Assembly (NCBI RefSeq): GCF_029360765.1
Contig: NZ_JARKNA010000004.1
Location: 310,001 to 374,000 of the forward strand
Direction: 5' to 3'
Origin: Terrimonas pollutisoli
GTDB lineage: Bacteria > Bacteroidota > Bacteroidia > Chitinophagales > Chitinophagaceae
DNA length: 64,000 nucleotides
Below, one piece after another: positions 53,822-61,324 of the stretch. The notes under the pieces were generated by a model. The model searched no databases. It was not told the origin of the DNA and saw only the letters and a program-made list of their open reading frames with translations. Each line of letters begins with the position of its first letter. The stretch's first letter is position 1. The translations under genes were made by a program, and so were the position numbers.

Positions 53822-54526
53822 GTGAAAGTTTTCAGTGCTATACTATTTCTTATATCCATCGTTTTTAGCACTGCCCGTTTGAGTGGACAAACTTATTCAG
53901 TAAAAAAAATATCTCCGGGTTCCATCAACATAAATGGTAAAGGGAATGCCATTGCCTGGGCCGGTGCGAATGTTCTTTCCAATTTTATTTATCCCTGGGA
54001 ATGCGCAACTGCACCGGCTACTTCTTTTGCCGCACTGTGGGATGGACAATGGCTCTATTGTTTATATCATGTAAAAGATGATTCGGTTATTACATACGTA
54101 AACAAAAATGATAAACTGGAAGCGGGAGCATCCGACCGGGTAGAAATATTTTTAAAAGCCGATGATAATATGTCGCCCTACTATTGTCTTGAACTGGATG
54201 CTTCAGGAAGGGTTTTAGATTATTCCGCAGCCTACTATCGGAAAATGAATTATAACTGGCAATGGCCAAAAGGCCAGCTTATTGTAAGGACATCGCCTAC
54301 GCAGGATGGATATATTGTTGAAACGGCCATCGGCATACAATCATTGAAAGAACTGGGACTGTTGAAAGGCAATCGCCTGCAGGCTGGTTTGTTCAGGGCA
54401 GAGTGTAAAGACATAAAGGATGGTAAAGCCGATTTAAGATGGATTAGTTGGATAAAACCACAGTCTGTTGAACCGGATTTTCATATTCCTTCAGCATTTG
54501 GGATATTGATGTTGGAATACAGGTGA
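53822..54526 (+). CDS. Secreted CBM9/DOMON-like carbohydrate-binding protein
   Basis: 234 residues, GTG start at 53822, 6 bases after the dehydrogenase stop. Sec signal 1-22 (ending RLSGQ). The CBM9-like beta sandwich fits: SFAALWDGQWLYCLYHVKDD, AGASDRVEIFLKADDNMSPYYCLELDASGRVLDYSA, and AIGIQSLKELG. DOMON/CBM9 domains bind sugars or haem; a heme-binding role with the adjacent cytochrome is possible but not seen. It is the last gene of this run before a repeat. Confidence 0.8.
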   Translation: MKVFSAILFLISIVFSTARLSGQTYSVKKISPGSININGKGNAIAWAGANVLSNFIYPWECATAPATSFAALWDGQWLYCLYHVKDDSVITYVNKNDKLEAGASDRVEIFLKADDNMSPYYCLELDASGRVLDYSAAYYRKMNYNWQWPKGQLIVRTSPTQDGYIVETAIGIQSLKELGLLKGNRLQAGLFRAECKDIKDGKADLRWISWIKPQSVEPDFHIPSAFGILMLEYR

Positions 54527-54570
54527 ATGGCGAATAGTGAATCAATGTGGGTTACTTAAGGAAGTTAGAA

Positions 54571-54660
54571 TTGGACATTGAGCATTGAAAATTGAATATT
54601 GAACATTTCTTCAGCAGGAATAAATGTTCAATGCTCAACGCTCAATTTTCAATGTTCAAT
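54571..54660. repeat. Intergenic TTGAACATTGAAAATTGAGC repeat
   Basis: Left arm ATTGAGCATTGAAAATTGA and right arm TCAATTTTCAATGTTCAAT form an inverted pair around TTCTTCAGCAGGAA. It ends 16 bases before the putative start of the BASS transporter gene. Confidence 0.65.
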
Positions 54661-54676
54661 AAAAAGAGCATAATTA

Positions 54677-55825
54677 TTGAAACATTTTTTAACAAACAAT
54701 ACTTTGAACACGACAACCATTTATAAGATTGCTTTGTGCATTGCTGCTGCATGTTTAATGGCATTTGTTATACTAAGTGCCAATGGGAATACTGTATGGT
54801 CTGGCCCTTTCCTGATTGCTTTTTTTACGGCATTAGCTGTTGGTTTCGGGGGCTTTGCTTTGCTGAAAGGTTTTGCCTATACCATTATGATCTTTGCCGC
54901 AGTTACTACAGCCCTGTATTATCCTGTTTATTTTACGGAATGGAACGGCTTTAAACTTACTGCATTAATTACTCCGCTGATACAGTTGATTATGTTTGGG
55001 ATGGGGACAGAGATGGGCGTAAAAGATTTTGCCGGCGTAATTAAAATGCCAAAAGCTGTATTAATAGGCCTTTGTGGTCATTTCACATTTATGCCATTGA
55101 TGGGTTTTATGCTGGCATCATTATTTGATTTTCCACCCGAAGTTGCAGCCGGCGTGGTATTGACAGGGAGCATGCCCTGTGGTATGGCATCAAACGTGAT
55201 GTCATACCTTGCTAATGCCAATTTAGCTTTATCCATCACTCTTACAGCTGTGGCTACTTTATTATCACCGTTAATCACTCCTTTATGGATGAAGTTTTTA
55301 GGCGGCCAGTTCATTGAAGTGAATGCACTGGCCATGATGTGGGATATTATAAAAATGGTTGTGCTCCCTATTAGCGCCGGACTTGTTTTCAATAAATATT
55401 TTAAAGGCAAATTAAGATGGCTTGATAAAGCAATGCCGCTTGTTTCCATGTTTGGGATTGCATTCATTATTGTAATTATTATCGCTTCCGGCAGAAACAG
55501 CCTTATACTGATCGGGCCTGCATTAATCGTATGTGCATTGATTCATAATACAACGGGCTATTTGTTTGGATACTGGGTGGGACGTCTGTTCCGGCTAAGT
55601 GAACGTGATTCCCGAACCATTGCCATTGAAGTAGGCATGCAAAATGGTGGTCTTGCTTCGGGGCTTGCCAAGGCGATGGGGAAAACTGCCACCATAGGTT
55701 TAGCGCCTGCCATCTTTGGACCATTAATGAATATTACCGGTTCCATACTGGCATCATACTGGCATCGTCACCCGCCAGACAAGGAAGCATACGAAGACAA
55801 GATCAGTTTAAAAGAAGCTGTATAA
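54677..55825 (+). CDS. Bile acid:sodium symporter (BASS) family transporter
   Basis: 382 residues with ten or so transmembrane helices. Start taken as TTG at 54677, because the first helix (IYKIALCIAAACLMAFVIL) needs it; the first in-frame ATG comes only at residue 29. Family motifs: LIMFGMGTEMGVKDFAGVIK, GVVLTGSMPCGMASNVMSYLANANLALSI and VGMQNGGLASGLAKAMGKTATIGLAPAIFG. BASS proteins carry organic acids, keto acids (pyruvate), pantothenate or sterol acids with sodium. In this locus it could take up the keto acid made in the periplasm (inference). A 90-base inverted repeat precedes it. Confidence 0.9.
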   Translation: MKHFLTNNTLNTTTIYKIALCIAAACLMAFVILSANGNTVWSGPFLIAFFTALAVGFGGFALLKGFAYTIMIFAAVTTALYYPVYFTEWNGFKLTALITPLIQLIMFGMGTEMGVKDFAGVIKMPKAVLIGLCGHFTFMPLMGFMLASLFDFPPEVAAGVVLTGSMPCGMASNVMSYLANANLALSITLTAVATLLSPLITPLWMKFLGGQFIEVNALAMMWDIIKMVVLPISAGLVFNKYFKGKLRWLDKAMPLVSMFGIAFIIVIIIASGRNSLILIGPALIVCALIHNTTGYLFGYWVGRLFRLSERDSRTIAIEVGMQNGGLASGLAKAMGKTATIGLAPAIFGPLMNITGSILASYWHRHPPDKEAYEDKISLKEAV

Positions 55826-55946
55826 AAATAATGACAAACTTTTTTTTCGTAAGTAGTCATAGATGTTAAGCACAAGGGGGTATTTCTATACCCTCTTTTT
55901 TACAGTTGAAAAAAATTAAGTAACAAATCATTATTGTCCGGTTAAG

Positions 55947-56042
55947 TTGGGCTAAAGCCCGGTGGTATTGGTTTTTGAATTTATTACCCCGCCATTAATG
56001 GCGGGGCTATGAAACCCTCTTCCACAATGGGCTTTAGCCCAA
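55947..56042. repeat. Large palindromic repeat (GGGCTAAAGCCC / CCCGCCATTAATGGCGGG)
   Basis: Outer arms TTGGGCTAAAGCCC (55947-55960) and GGGCTTTAGCCCAA (56029-56042) are exact inverse complements. Inside sits a perfect 20-bp palindrome (55987-56006). Each outer arm is also self-complementary (GGGCT-AA-AGCCC), so the DNA or RNA can form a three-way structure. Confidence 0.85.
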
Positions 56043-56083
56043 TATCGAAAATTTTAGTCGGCAATAATGGTAACAAATAATAA

Positions 56084-57730
56084 ATGATTATGAATGATAA
56101 AAGAGTGCTGGCATGTATCACTTTCACGCTGGTTTATTTTTTCTCTTCAGCGCAGGACGTGGTAAATGATGATGAATCCAGCAGCTATAACCTGAATAAA
56201 CCGGAACGTGAAGAATGGCTGCGCAATACCAACAACGGGATGTTTATTCATTTCAGCGTGGATGCGCCATTAGGCATTGTGATCAGTCATTCATTGGTAG
56301 GAGCGTCAGATGATTATGTTCAGCGATATTTTGCTGAATTGCCACAAACGTTCAACCCGAAAAAATTTGATCCCGATGAGATTGCCACACTGGCAAAATT
56401 AGCGGGCATGAAGTATATCATGTTTACCACGAAACATCATTCGGGGTTTTGTACGTGGGATACAAAAACCACTGATTTCAATATTACGAATTCAACTTAT
56501 AAAAAAGACCTGCTGAAAGAAATGGTAGAAGCTACAAGACGTGCGGGGCTGCAGGTGGGTTTTTATTTTTCCCCGGAGGATTTTAGTTTTCTTTATAAAC
56601 ATGATATGCCTATCAGTCGCGATAATGTGGTGATGAATGATGCAGTCAAAAAAGAATTCAATGATTTTACAAAAAAACAATGCGAAGAATTAATGACCAA
56701 CTATGGTAAAATTGATCTGCTATTCATAGACGGTGAACCCAAAGAAATAGTAAAAGAAACCTGTTGGAAATTGCAGCCGGATATTTTGATAACAAGAGGT
56801 GCATTAAAGACACCCGAACAAATGCTTCCCGGAGTAACCATTAATGAGCCCTGGCTTTCCTGTATTACGATGGGTACAGCCTGGCAATATCAGCCAACGA
56901 ATGACAGATATAAAACAGGAACAAAATTGATTGAATTATTGATTGAGGCAAGAAGCAAAGGCGGTTCGTTGCTGTTAAACATTGGCCCAAAACCCAATGG
57001 TGAAATGGCCGGAGAGCAGGAAGATCGTTTGCGGGAAATGGCTGCCTGGTATTTTATTAACAGGGAGGCCGTGGACAGTGTAAGACCGTGGGTGATCACA
57101 AATGAAAAGAATACATGGTTCACTTCATCTATTGATAAAAAAACGGTGTATGCCTTTGTAACGGATGCTGCCGCATGGAAAGAAGGAGACAGAAGGCCGT
57201 TTACTTTCCATTCCATAAAAGGAAATGCAGCAACTAAAATAAGTGTGCTCGGTCAAAGCAGTCTGATACAGGAATATAAACCCGGCAAGGATGTAAGCTG
57301 TAAACTGATGCAAACAGATACAGGGTTGGTTGTTTCAGTAGTGAAGGCACAACGAATCTACGATGATCATCGCTGGCCCAATCCTGTTGTAATCAAAATG
57401 GAGAATGTGGAGCCAGCTATCCATCCGCTGCAGGTAGGTACCATTGATGCGAAGCCATCTGCGGCGAATGCTTTATTAACAGGTCAAGTATATAATTATA
57501 GGACCAGTACTCCAATGAAAGCTTTCTTCCTGTATCGTCCTTACCATGGCCAAACGGAAGATCTGTATGCAGGCTCTTGGATAAAATCAAAAGCGGTTGC
57601 CATTGATGCTAATGGAAATTTCAAAGCAAATCTTACCGGTTTAAAGAGAGGGCAACGGTATGAGTACAAAGCAATTGTTGAATATAGCCATATTGAAATA
57701 AACGGAGATGAAAAAGTTTGGACACAATGA
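56084..57730 (+). CDS. Exported GH29-like alpha-L-fucosidase family protein
   Basis: 548 residues. Sec signal (about 1-24, ending FFSSAQ). GH29 catalytic domain about 40-350: MFIHFSVDAPLG, PKKFDPDEIATLAKLAGMKYIMFTTKHHSGFC (HH of the fucose site), GKIDLLFIDGEP (nucleophile Asp in FIDGEP), GGSLLLNIGPKPNGEM. The C-terminal 180 residues are beta-rich. GH29 enzymes release alpha-linked L-fucose; the FIDGEP version diverges from classical WFDGGW, so specificity may differ. It lies after the BASS transporter and a palindrome, and ends next to RidA-3. Confidence 0.88.
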   Translation: MIMNDKRVLACITFTLVYFFSSAQDVVNDDESSSYNLNKPEREEWLRNTNNGMFIHFSVDAPLGIVISHSLVGASDDYVQRYFAELPQTFNPKKFDPDEIATLAKLAGMKYIMFTTKHHSGFCTWDTKTTDFNITNSTYKKDLLKEMVEATRRAGLQVGFYFSPEDFSFLYKHDMPISRDNVVMNDAVKKEFNDFTKKQCEELMTNYGKIDLLFIDGEPKEIVKETCWKLQPDILITRGALKTPEQMLPGVTINEPWLSCITMGTAWQYQPTNDRYKTGTKLIELLIEARSKGGSLLLNIGPKPNGEMAGEQEDRLREMAAWYFINREAVDSVRPWVITNEKNTWFTSSIDKKTVYAFVTDAAAWKEGDRRPFTFHSIKGNAATKISVLGQSSLIQEYKPGKDVSCKLMQTDTGLVVSVVKAQRIYDDHRWPNPVVIKMENVEPAIHPLQVGTIDAKPSAANALLTGQVYNYRTSTPMKAFFLYRPYHGQTEDLYAGSWIKSKAVAIDANGNFKANLTGLKRGQRYEYKAIVEYSHIEINGDEKVWTQ

Positions 57731-57768
57731 TGTGTGTTTTATTTTTTTTCAAGCAGCAGGCTATTCAT

Positions 57769-57784
57769 CCCCTCCCGGGAGGGG
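57769..57784. repeat. Perfect 16-bp palindrome CCCCTCCCGGGAGGGG
   Basis: GC-rich self-complementary sequence in the 200-base gap between the GH29 and RidA-3 genes. Confidence 0.7.
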
Positions 57785-57931
57785 CCGCAGCGTCTTCGGA
57801 TAAAGAAATTTCAATTGGGGTGGGTTTAGATAAAAGCAATTGCTTTACAAAATATTTTACCTCCGCTTCAATGCTCTTGTTAAGTTTGCAACTGTTATCT
57901 CTTTTTACTATTAAAACATATACCCGCATAA

Positions 57932-58402
57932 ATGGAACACATTAACGCTGATCAGAATTTTGAATCATTAAAGTTGACATTGCCACCAGCACCGCCGCTG
58001 GGAGGCATTTATAAACCAGCTTTGATCACCGGCAACTATTTATATTTATCCGGTCATGGTCCCATGCTCGAAGACAAAACTTATATCACCGGCAAAGTAG
58101 GGCAGGACATAGACCAGGAAAAAGCGAAGCTTGCCGCATTGCAAACCGCGTTAACTATTCTTGCTACGCTTAAAGCAAGCGTTGGCAGTTTTAATAAAAT
58201 CAAAAGAGTGATCAAAATCCTTGGCATGGTAAACGCTGTTCCCGATTTTGAAAAGCATCCTTATGTCATTAATGGCTGCAGTGAATTGTTTGCAAAAATA
58301 TGGGGTGAAGAAAATGGTATTGGTGCAAGAAGTGCCGTAGGCATGGGTTCTTTACCGAATAATATGGCTGTGGAAATAGAGGTGATATTTGAGCTGCATT
58401 AG
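57932..58402 (+). CDS. RidA-family protein (cytoplasmic, third copy)
   Basis: 156 residues, no signal. RidA core: GGIYKPALITGNYLYLSGHGPML, GKVGQDIDQEKAKLAALQTALTILATL, IKRVIKILGMVNAVPDFEKHPYVINGCSELF, with R133 (GARSAVGMG) and E148 (AVEIEV), so it is a candidate active imine deaminase. It is the first gene of a three-gene set with the D-threonine-aldolase-like enzyme and the M19 dipeptidase, matching the need to hydrolyse the iminoacid made by such PLP enzymes. ATG at 57932. Confidence 0.93.
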   Translation: MEHINADQNFESLKLTLPPAPPLGGIYKPALITGNYLYLSGHGPMLEDKTYITGKVGQDIDQEKAKLAALQTALTILATLKASVGSFNKIKRVIKILGMVNAVPDFEKHPYVINGCSELFAKIWGEENGIGARSAVGMGSLPNNMAVEIEVIFELH

Positions 58403-58403
58403 C

Positions 58404-58520
58404 AAGGTTTAAAATGTTCACCAGGTTCAAAGGGTTTAAGAAGTTTAAAAGGTTTAACAGGGTCAAAAGGTTAAACTCAAAACTTCTTAAACAGTTTAAA
58501 CTCCTGAAACCTTTTAAACC
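58404..58520. repeat. Intergenic TTTAAAAGGTTTAA repeat, longest copy
   Basis: Units GGGTTTAAGAAGTTTAAAAGG and, inverted, CTTCTTAAACAGTTTAAAC and CCTTTTAAACC give an imperfect hairpin over almost the whole gap between RidA-3 and the PLP enzyme gene. Confidence 0.65.
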
Positions 58521-58558
58521 GGTAAGGCTGTTTTATTTTGATAGTATAATCGTCTGTT

Positions 58559-59665
58559 ATGGAAGAATGGTATAAGATCAAAAATATTCACGAAATAGAT
58601 TCGCCGGCATTGGTAGTGTATCCCGACCGGGTAAAGGAAAATATTGCTTTGATAAAGGCACTGATCGGGGACATAGACCGGTTGCGTCCGCATGTAAAAA
58701 CACACAAGTCAGCCGACGTGACTTTATTGATGCTGGAAGCAGGTATCAGCAAATTCAAATGTGCAACCATTGCCGAAGCGGAAATGCTGGCAACAGTCAA
58801 TGCGCCGGATGTGTTGCTGGCTTACCAACCCGTCGGTCCGAAAATTCAGCGATTCATTGCATTAATAAAGCAATATCCGGCAACCAGGTTTTCGTGTCTT
58901 GTCGATAACAAAAATGCCGCTCAGCATATTGCTGCAGGCGCATTTGACGCCGGTATAACTATTCCGGTATTTATTGACCTGAATGTGGGAATGAACCGAA
59001 CCGGCATTTTGCCGGCGAACGCTGTTAACCTGTACGAATTTTGTTTGCAGTTAAAAGGAATGGAGCCTATTGGATTGCATGCATACGATGGTCATATTGT
59101 GGATGAGGATCTTGCCACAAGAACAACAAAAGCTGATGAAGCATTTGCATCGGTTGAAAAAATAAAAAGAGAATTATTGCAAAAGGGATACGAGGAGCCG
59201 GTAATTGTCGCCGGTGGGTCACCGACATTTCCTGTTCATGTAAAAAGAGAAAACGTAGAATGCAGTCCCGGCACATTTATTTACTGGGATGCGGGTTATG
59301 TAAAAAAATATAAAGAACAACCATTTTTGCCTGCGGCATTAGTTATCAGCCGTATCATTTCACTACCGGATGAAACGATTATATGTACTGATCTTGGACA
59401 TAAATCCATCGCTGCGGAAAATGTGTTGGCTAACCGGGTACAATTTTTAAATGCACCGGGTCTGGAATTCATTGGCCAAAGTGAAGAACACCTGGTGTTA
59501 AGAGCTGAGAAAGGGCACAGGTATAAAATTGGCGATGTGCTTTATGGGATGCCAGTTCATGTGTGTCCCACCTGTGCATTATACGAAATGGCATTTACCG
59601 TGGAAGGCGGTGTTGTTACCGGCGAATGGAAGATCGCTGCCCGTGACAGGAAAATCAGTCTATAA
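58559..59665 (+). CDS. D-threonine aldolase / D-serine dehydratase-like PLP enzyme
   Basis: 368 residues, cytoplasmic. Alanine-racemase-type N-terminal barrel: IDSPALVVYPDRVKENI, RLRPHVKTHKSADV (PLP lysine is K47 or K50), VFIDLNVGMNRTGI, GLHAYDGHI, VIVAGGSPTFP. The C-terminal metal site has H334 and C336 in PVHVCPTC, as in zinc-dependent D-serine dehydratase and D-threonine aldolase. Products would be glycine plus aldehyde, or pyruvate plus ammonia via an iminoacid, which RidA-3 (155 bases upstream) could hydrolyse. Specificity cannot be read. Confidence 0.9.
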   Translation: MEEWYKIKNIHEIDSPALVVYPDRVKENIALIKALIGDIDRLRPHVKTHKSADVTLLMLEAGISKFKCATIAEAEMLATVNAPDVLLAYQPVGPKIQRFIALIKQYPATRFSCLVDNKNAAQHIAAGAFDAGITIPVFIDLNVGMNRTGILPANAVNLYEFCLQLKGMEPIGLHAYDGHIVDEDLATRTTKADEAFASVEKIKRELLQKGYEEPVIVAGGSPTFPVHVKRENVECSPGTFIYWDAGYVKKYKEQPFLPAALVISRIISLPDETIICTDLGHKSIAAENVLANRVQFLNAPGLEFIGQSEEHLVLRAEKGHRYKIGDVLYGMPVHVCPTCALYEMAFTVEGGVVTGEWKIAARDRKISL

Positions 59666-59786
59666 TTAATTGCTGATACAATAAATAAAACCTCAATCAA
59701 AATGCTCAATTGAAGAACGTTGATCTCTCTTGAAGATTAATCATTGATCCCGATAGCGTCGGGAGAGCGTTGAACATTTACCAAAT

Positions 59787-60857
59787 ATGTTTACAATAGA
59801 TGCCCATCTCGATCTCAGCATGAATGCACTGGAATGGAACCGTGATTTAAAACGGCCCGTTGCTGAAATCAATGAAAGAGAAAAAGGATTAACGGACAAA
59901 CCCGACCGCGGCAAGGCAACCGTATCACTACCCGAATTAAGAAAGGGGAATATTGGTTTGGTTGTAGCTACGCAAATAGGAAGATACGTAGCGGCAGGCA
60001 ATCCATTGCCGGGCTGGCATTCACCCGAACAGGCCTGGGCACAAACACAGGGGCAACTGGCTTGGTATAAAGCGATGGAAGAAGAAGGAGAGATGATACA
60101 AATAAACAATGCCGCTTCTTTGGAAAAGCATATTGCCCTTTGGGCAAATCAAAATTCAAATCACGACAAGCCCATTGGGTATATGTTAAGTTTGGAAGGA
60201 GCCGATTCAATTGTTACTATACAGCACCTGGAGAAAGCTTTTCAATATGGATTAAGAGCTGTAGGCCCGGCACATTATGGCCCCGGAAGATATGCAAACG
60301 GTACCGATGCCATGGGCAAAATGAATGCAAATGGCCTGGCGTTGTTAAAAAGAATGGAAGAGTTGAATATTATTTTGGATGCAACGCATTTATGTGATGA
60401 TGCTTTCTGGCAGGCAATGGATCATTTTCATGGACCTGTATGGGCAAGTCATAATAATGTAAGGGCATTGGTGGATCATAACCGCCAGCTCAGTGATGAG
60501 CAAATTAAAGAATTGATCAACCGTGGTGCCGTAATCGGTGGAGCGTTGGATGCATGGATGATGGTTCCCAATTGGGTAAGAGGCGAATCAACTCCGCAAT
60601 CAATGAATTGTAATCTTGAAATCATGATTGATCACCTGGATCATATTTGCCAGTTGGCCGGCAATGCTGATCATATTGGAATTGGTTCCGATTTAGACGG
60701 AGCATTTGGCAGGGAGCAATGTCCTTATGATTTGGAAACAATAGCCGATCTGCAAAAGCTGCCGGATCTGTTTACAAAAAGAGGTTATTCTGCAAATGAC
60801 ATTGAAAAAATTATGCACGGTAACTGGTTACGGTTTCTGAGAAATACCTGGAAGTAG
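59787..60857 (+). CDS. M19 (membrane/renal dipeptidase) family dipeptidase
   Basis: 356 residues, no signal peptide, so cytoplasmic. Zinc-dependent amidohydrolase-like barrel: FTIDAHLDL (H7, D9), IGYMLSLEGAD (bridging Glu), DATHLCDD, PVWASHNNVRAL, GIGSDLDGAF. M19 enzymes cleave dipeptides, notably those with a D-residue or dehydro-residue at the C-terminal position. With the D-amino-acid PLP enzyme just upstream, it could supply D-amino acids from mixed-chirality dipeptides (inference). It is the end of the + strand block. Confidence 0.93.
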   Translation: MFTIDAHLDLSMNALEWNRDLKRPVAEINEREKGLTDKPDRGKATVSLPELRKGNIGLVVATQIGRYVAAGNPLPGWHSPEQAWAQTQGQLAWYKAMEEEGEMIQINNAASLEKHIALWANQNSNHDKPIGYMLSLEGADSIVTIQHLEKAFQYGLRAVGPAHYGPGRYANGTDAMGKMNANGLALLKRMEELNIILDATHLCDDAFWQAMDHFHGPVWASHNNVRALVDHNRQLSDEQIKELINRGAVIGGALDAWMMVPNWVRGESTPQSMNCNLEIMIDHLDHICQLAGNADHIGIGSDLDGAFGREQCPYDLETIADLQKLPDLFTKRGYSANDIEKIMHGNWLRFLRNTWK

Positions 60858-60861
60858 AGGT

Positions 60862-61179
60862 TTAGATTTTACTAGTATCATCATCATCTCCTTTAATAAT
60901 ATCTCCCTGTATGTGTGCAGCTATGTTACTCAGTGCATGTGCCAAACCTACATCGATATGCAAGTGGTTGACTACTTTTTTTACTCCTTCAACGCTTCGG
61001 GCCAGTTCTTCGGACCTTTGCTTTTCAACCTCCGTATCAATATGGCCTTTTAAAAGCGCTTCGCCATTTGTAACCTCCACCTGGATCCTGCCGCTATCGA
61101 TGGTCGGGTCATTGAAGAGAAGCTCAGCTATTTTTTGACGGATGATTTCGTCGGATGCTGGTATTTTATTTTCTTCCAT
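60862..61179 (-). CDS. BON-domain protein
   Basis: 105 residues, no signal peptide visible. One BON domain (about 12-75): IRQKIAELLFNDPTIDSGRIQVEVTNGEALLKGHIDTEVEKQRSEELARSVEGVKKVVNHLHI. The acidic tail ends in GDDDDTSKI. BON modules occur in envelope and stress proteins and probably bind phospholipid. It is convergent with the M19 gene (4 bases between stops). Confidence 0.88.
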   Translation of the reverse strand: MEENKIPASDEIIRQKIAELLFNDPTIDSGRIQVEVTNGEALLKGHIDTEVEKQRSEELARSVEGVKKVVNHLHIDVGLAHALSNIAAHIQGDIIKGDDDDTSKI

Positions 61180-61324
61180 AAAAAAACATTGAAAAGCCTG
61201 GTAATATCATCTCTTCAAAGTTACATTTTTTTAGTGCCAGCCCGGTTGGTATCTTTCTTGATTGATAGGGAAGAGGTTGAAAAAATCAGGAAATTTATAA
61301 CTACTCAACAATCAATCCTTTTAT

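Noticed and set aside
57718..57945. Open frame of 75 codons between the GH29 and RidA-3 genes
   Set aside because: It overlaps both genes, covers a GC-rich palindrome and a low-complexity T run, and has no protein-like pattern.
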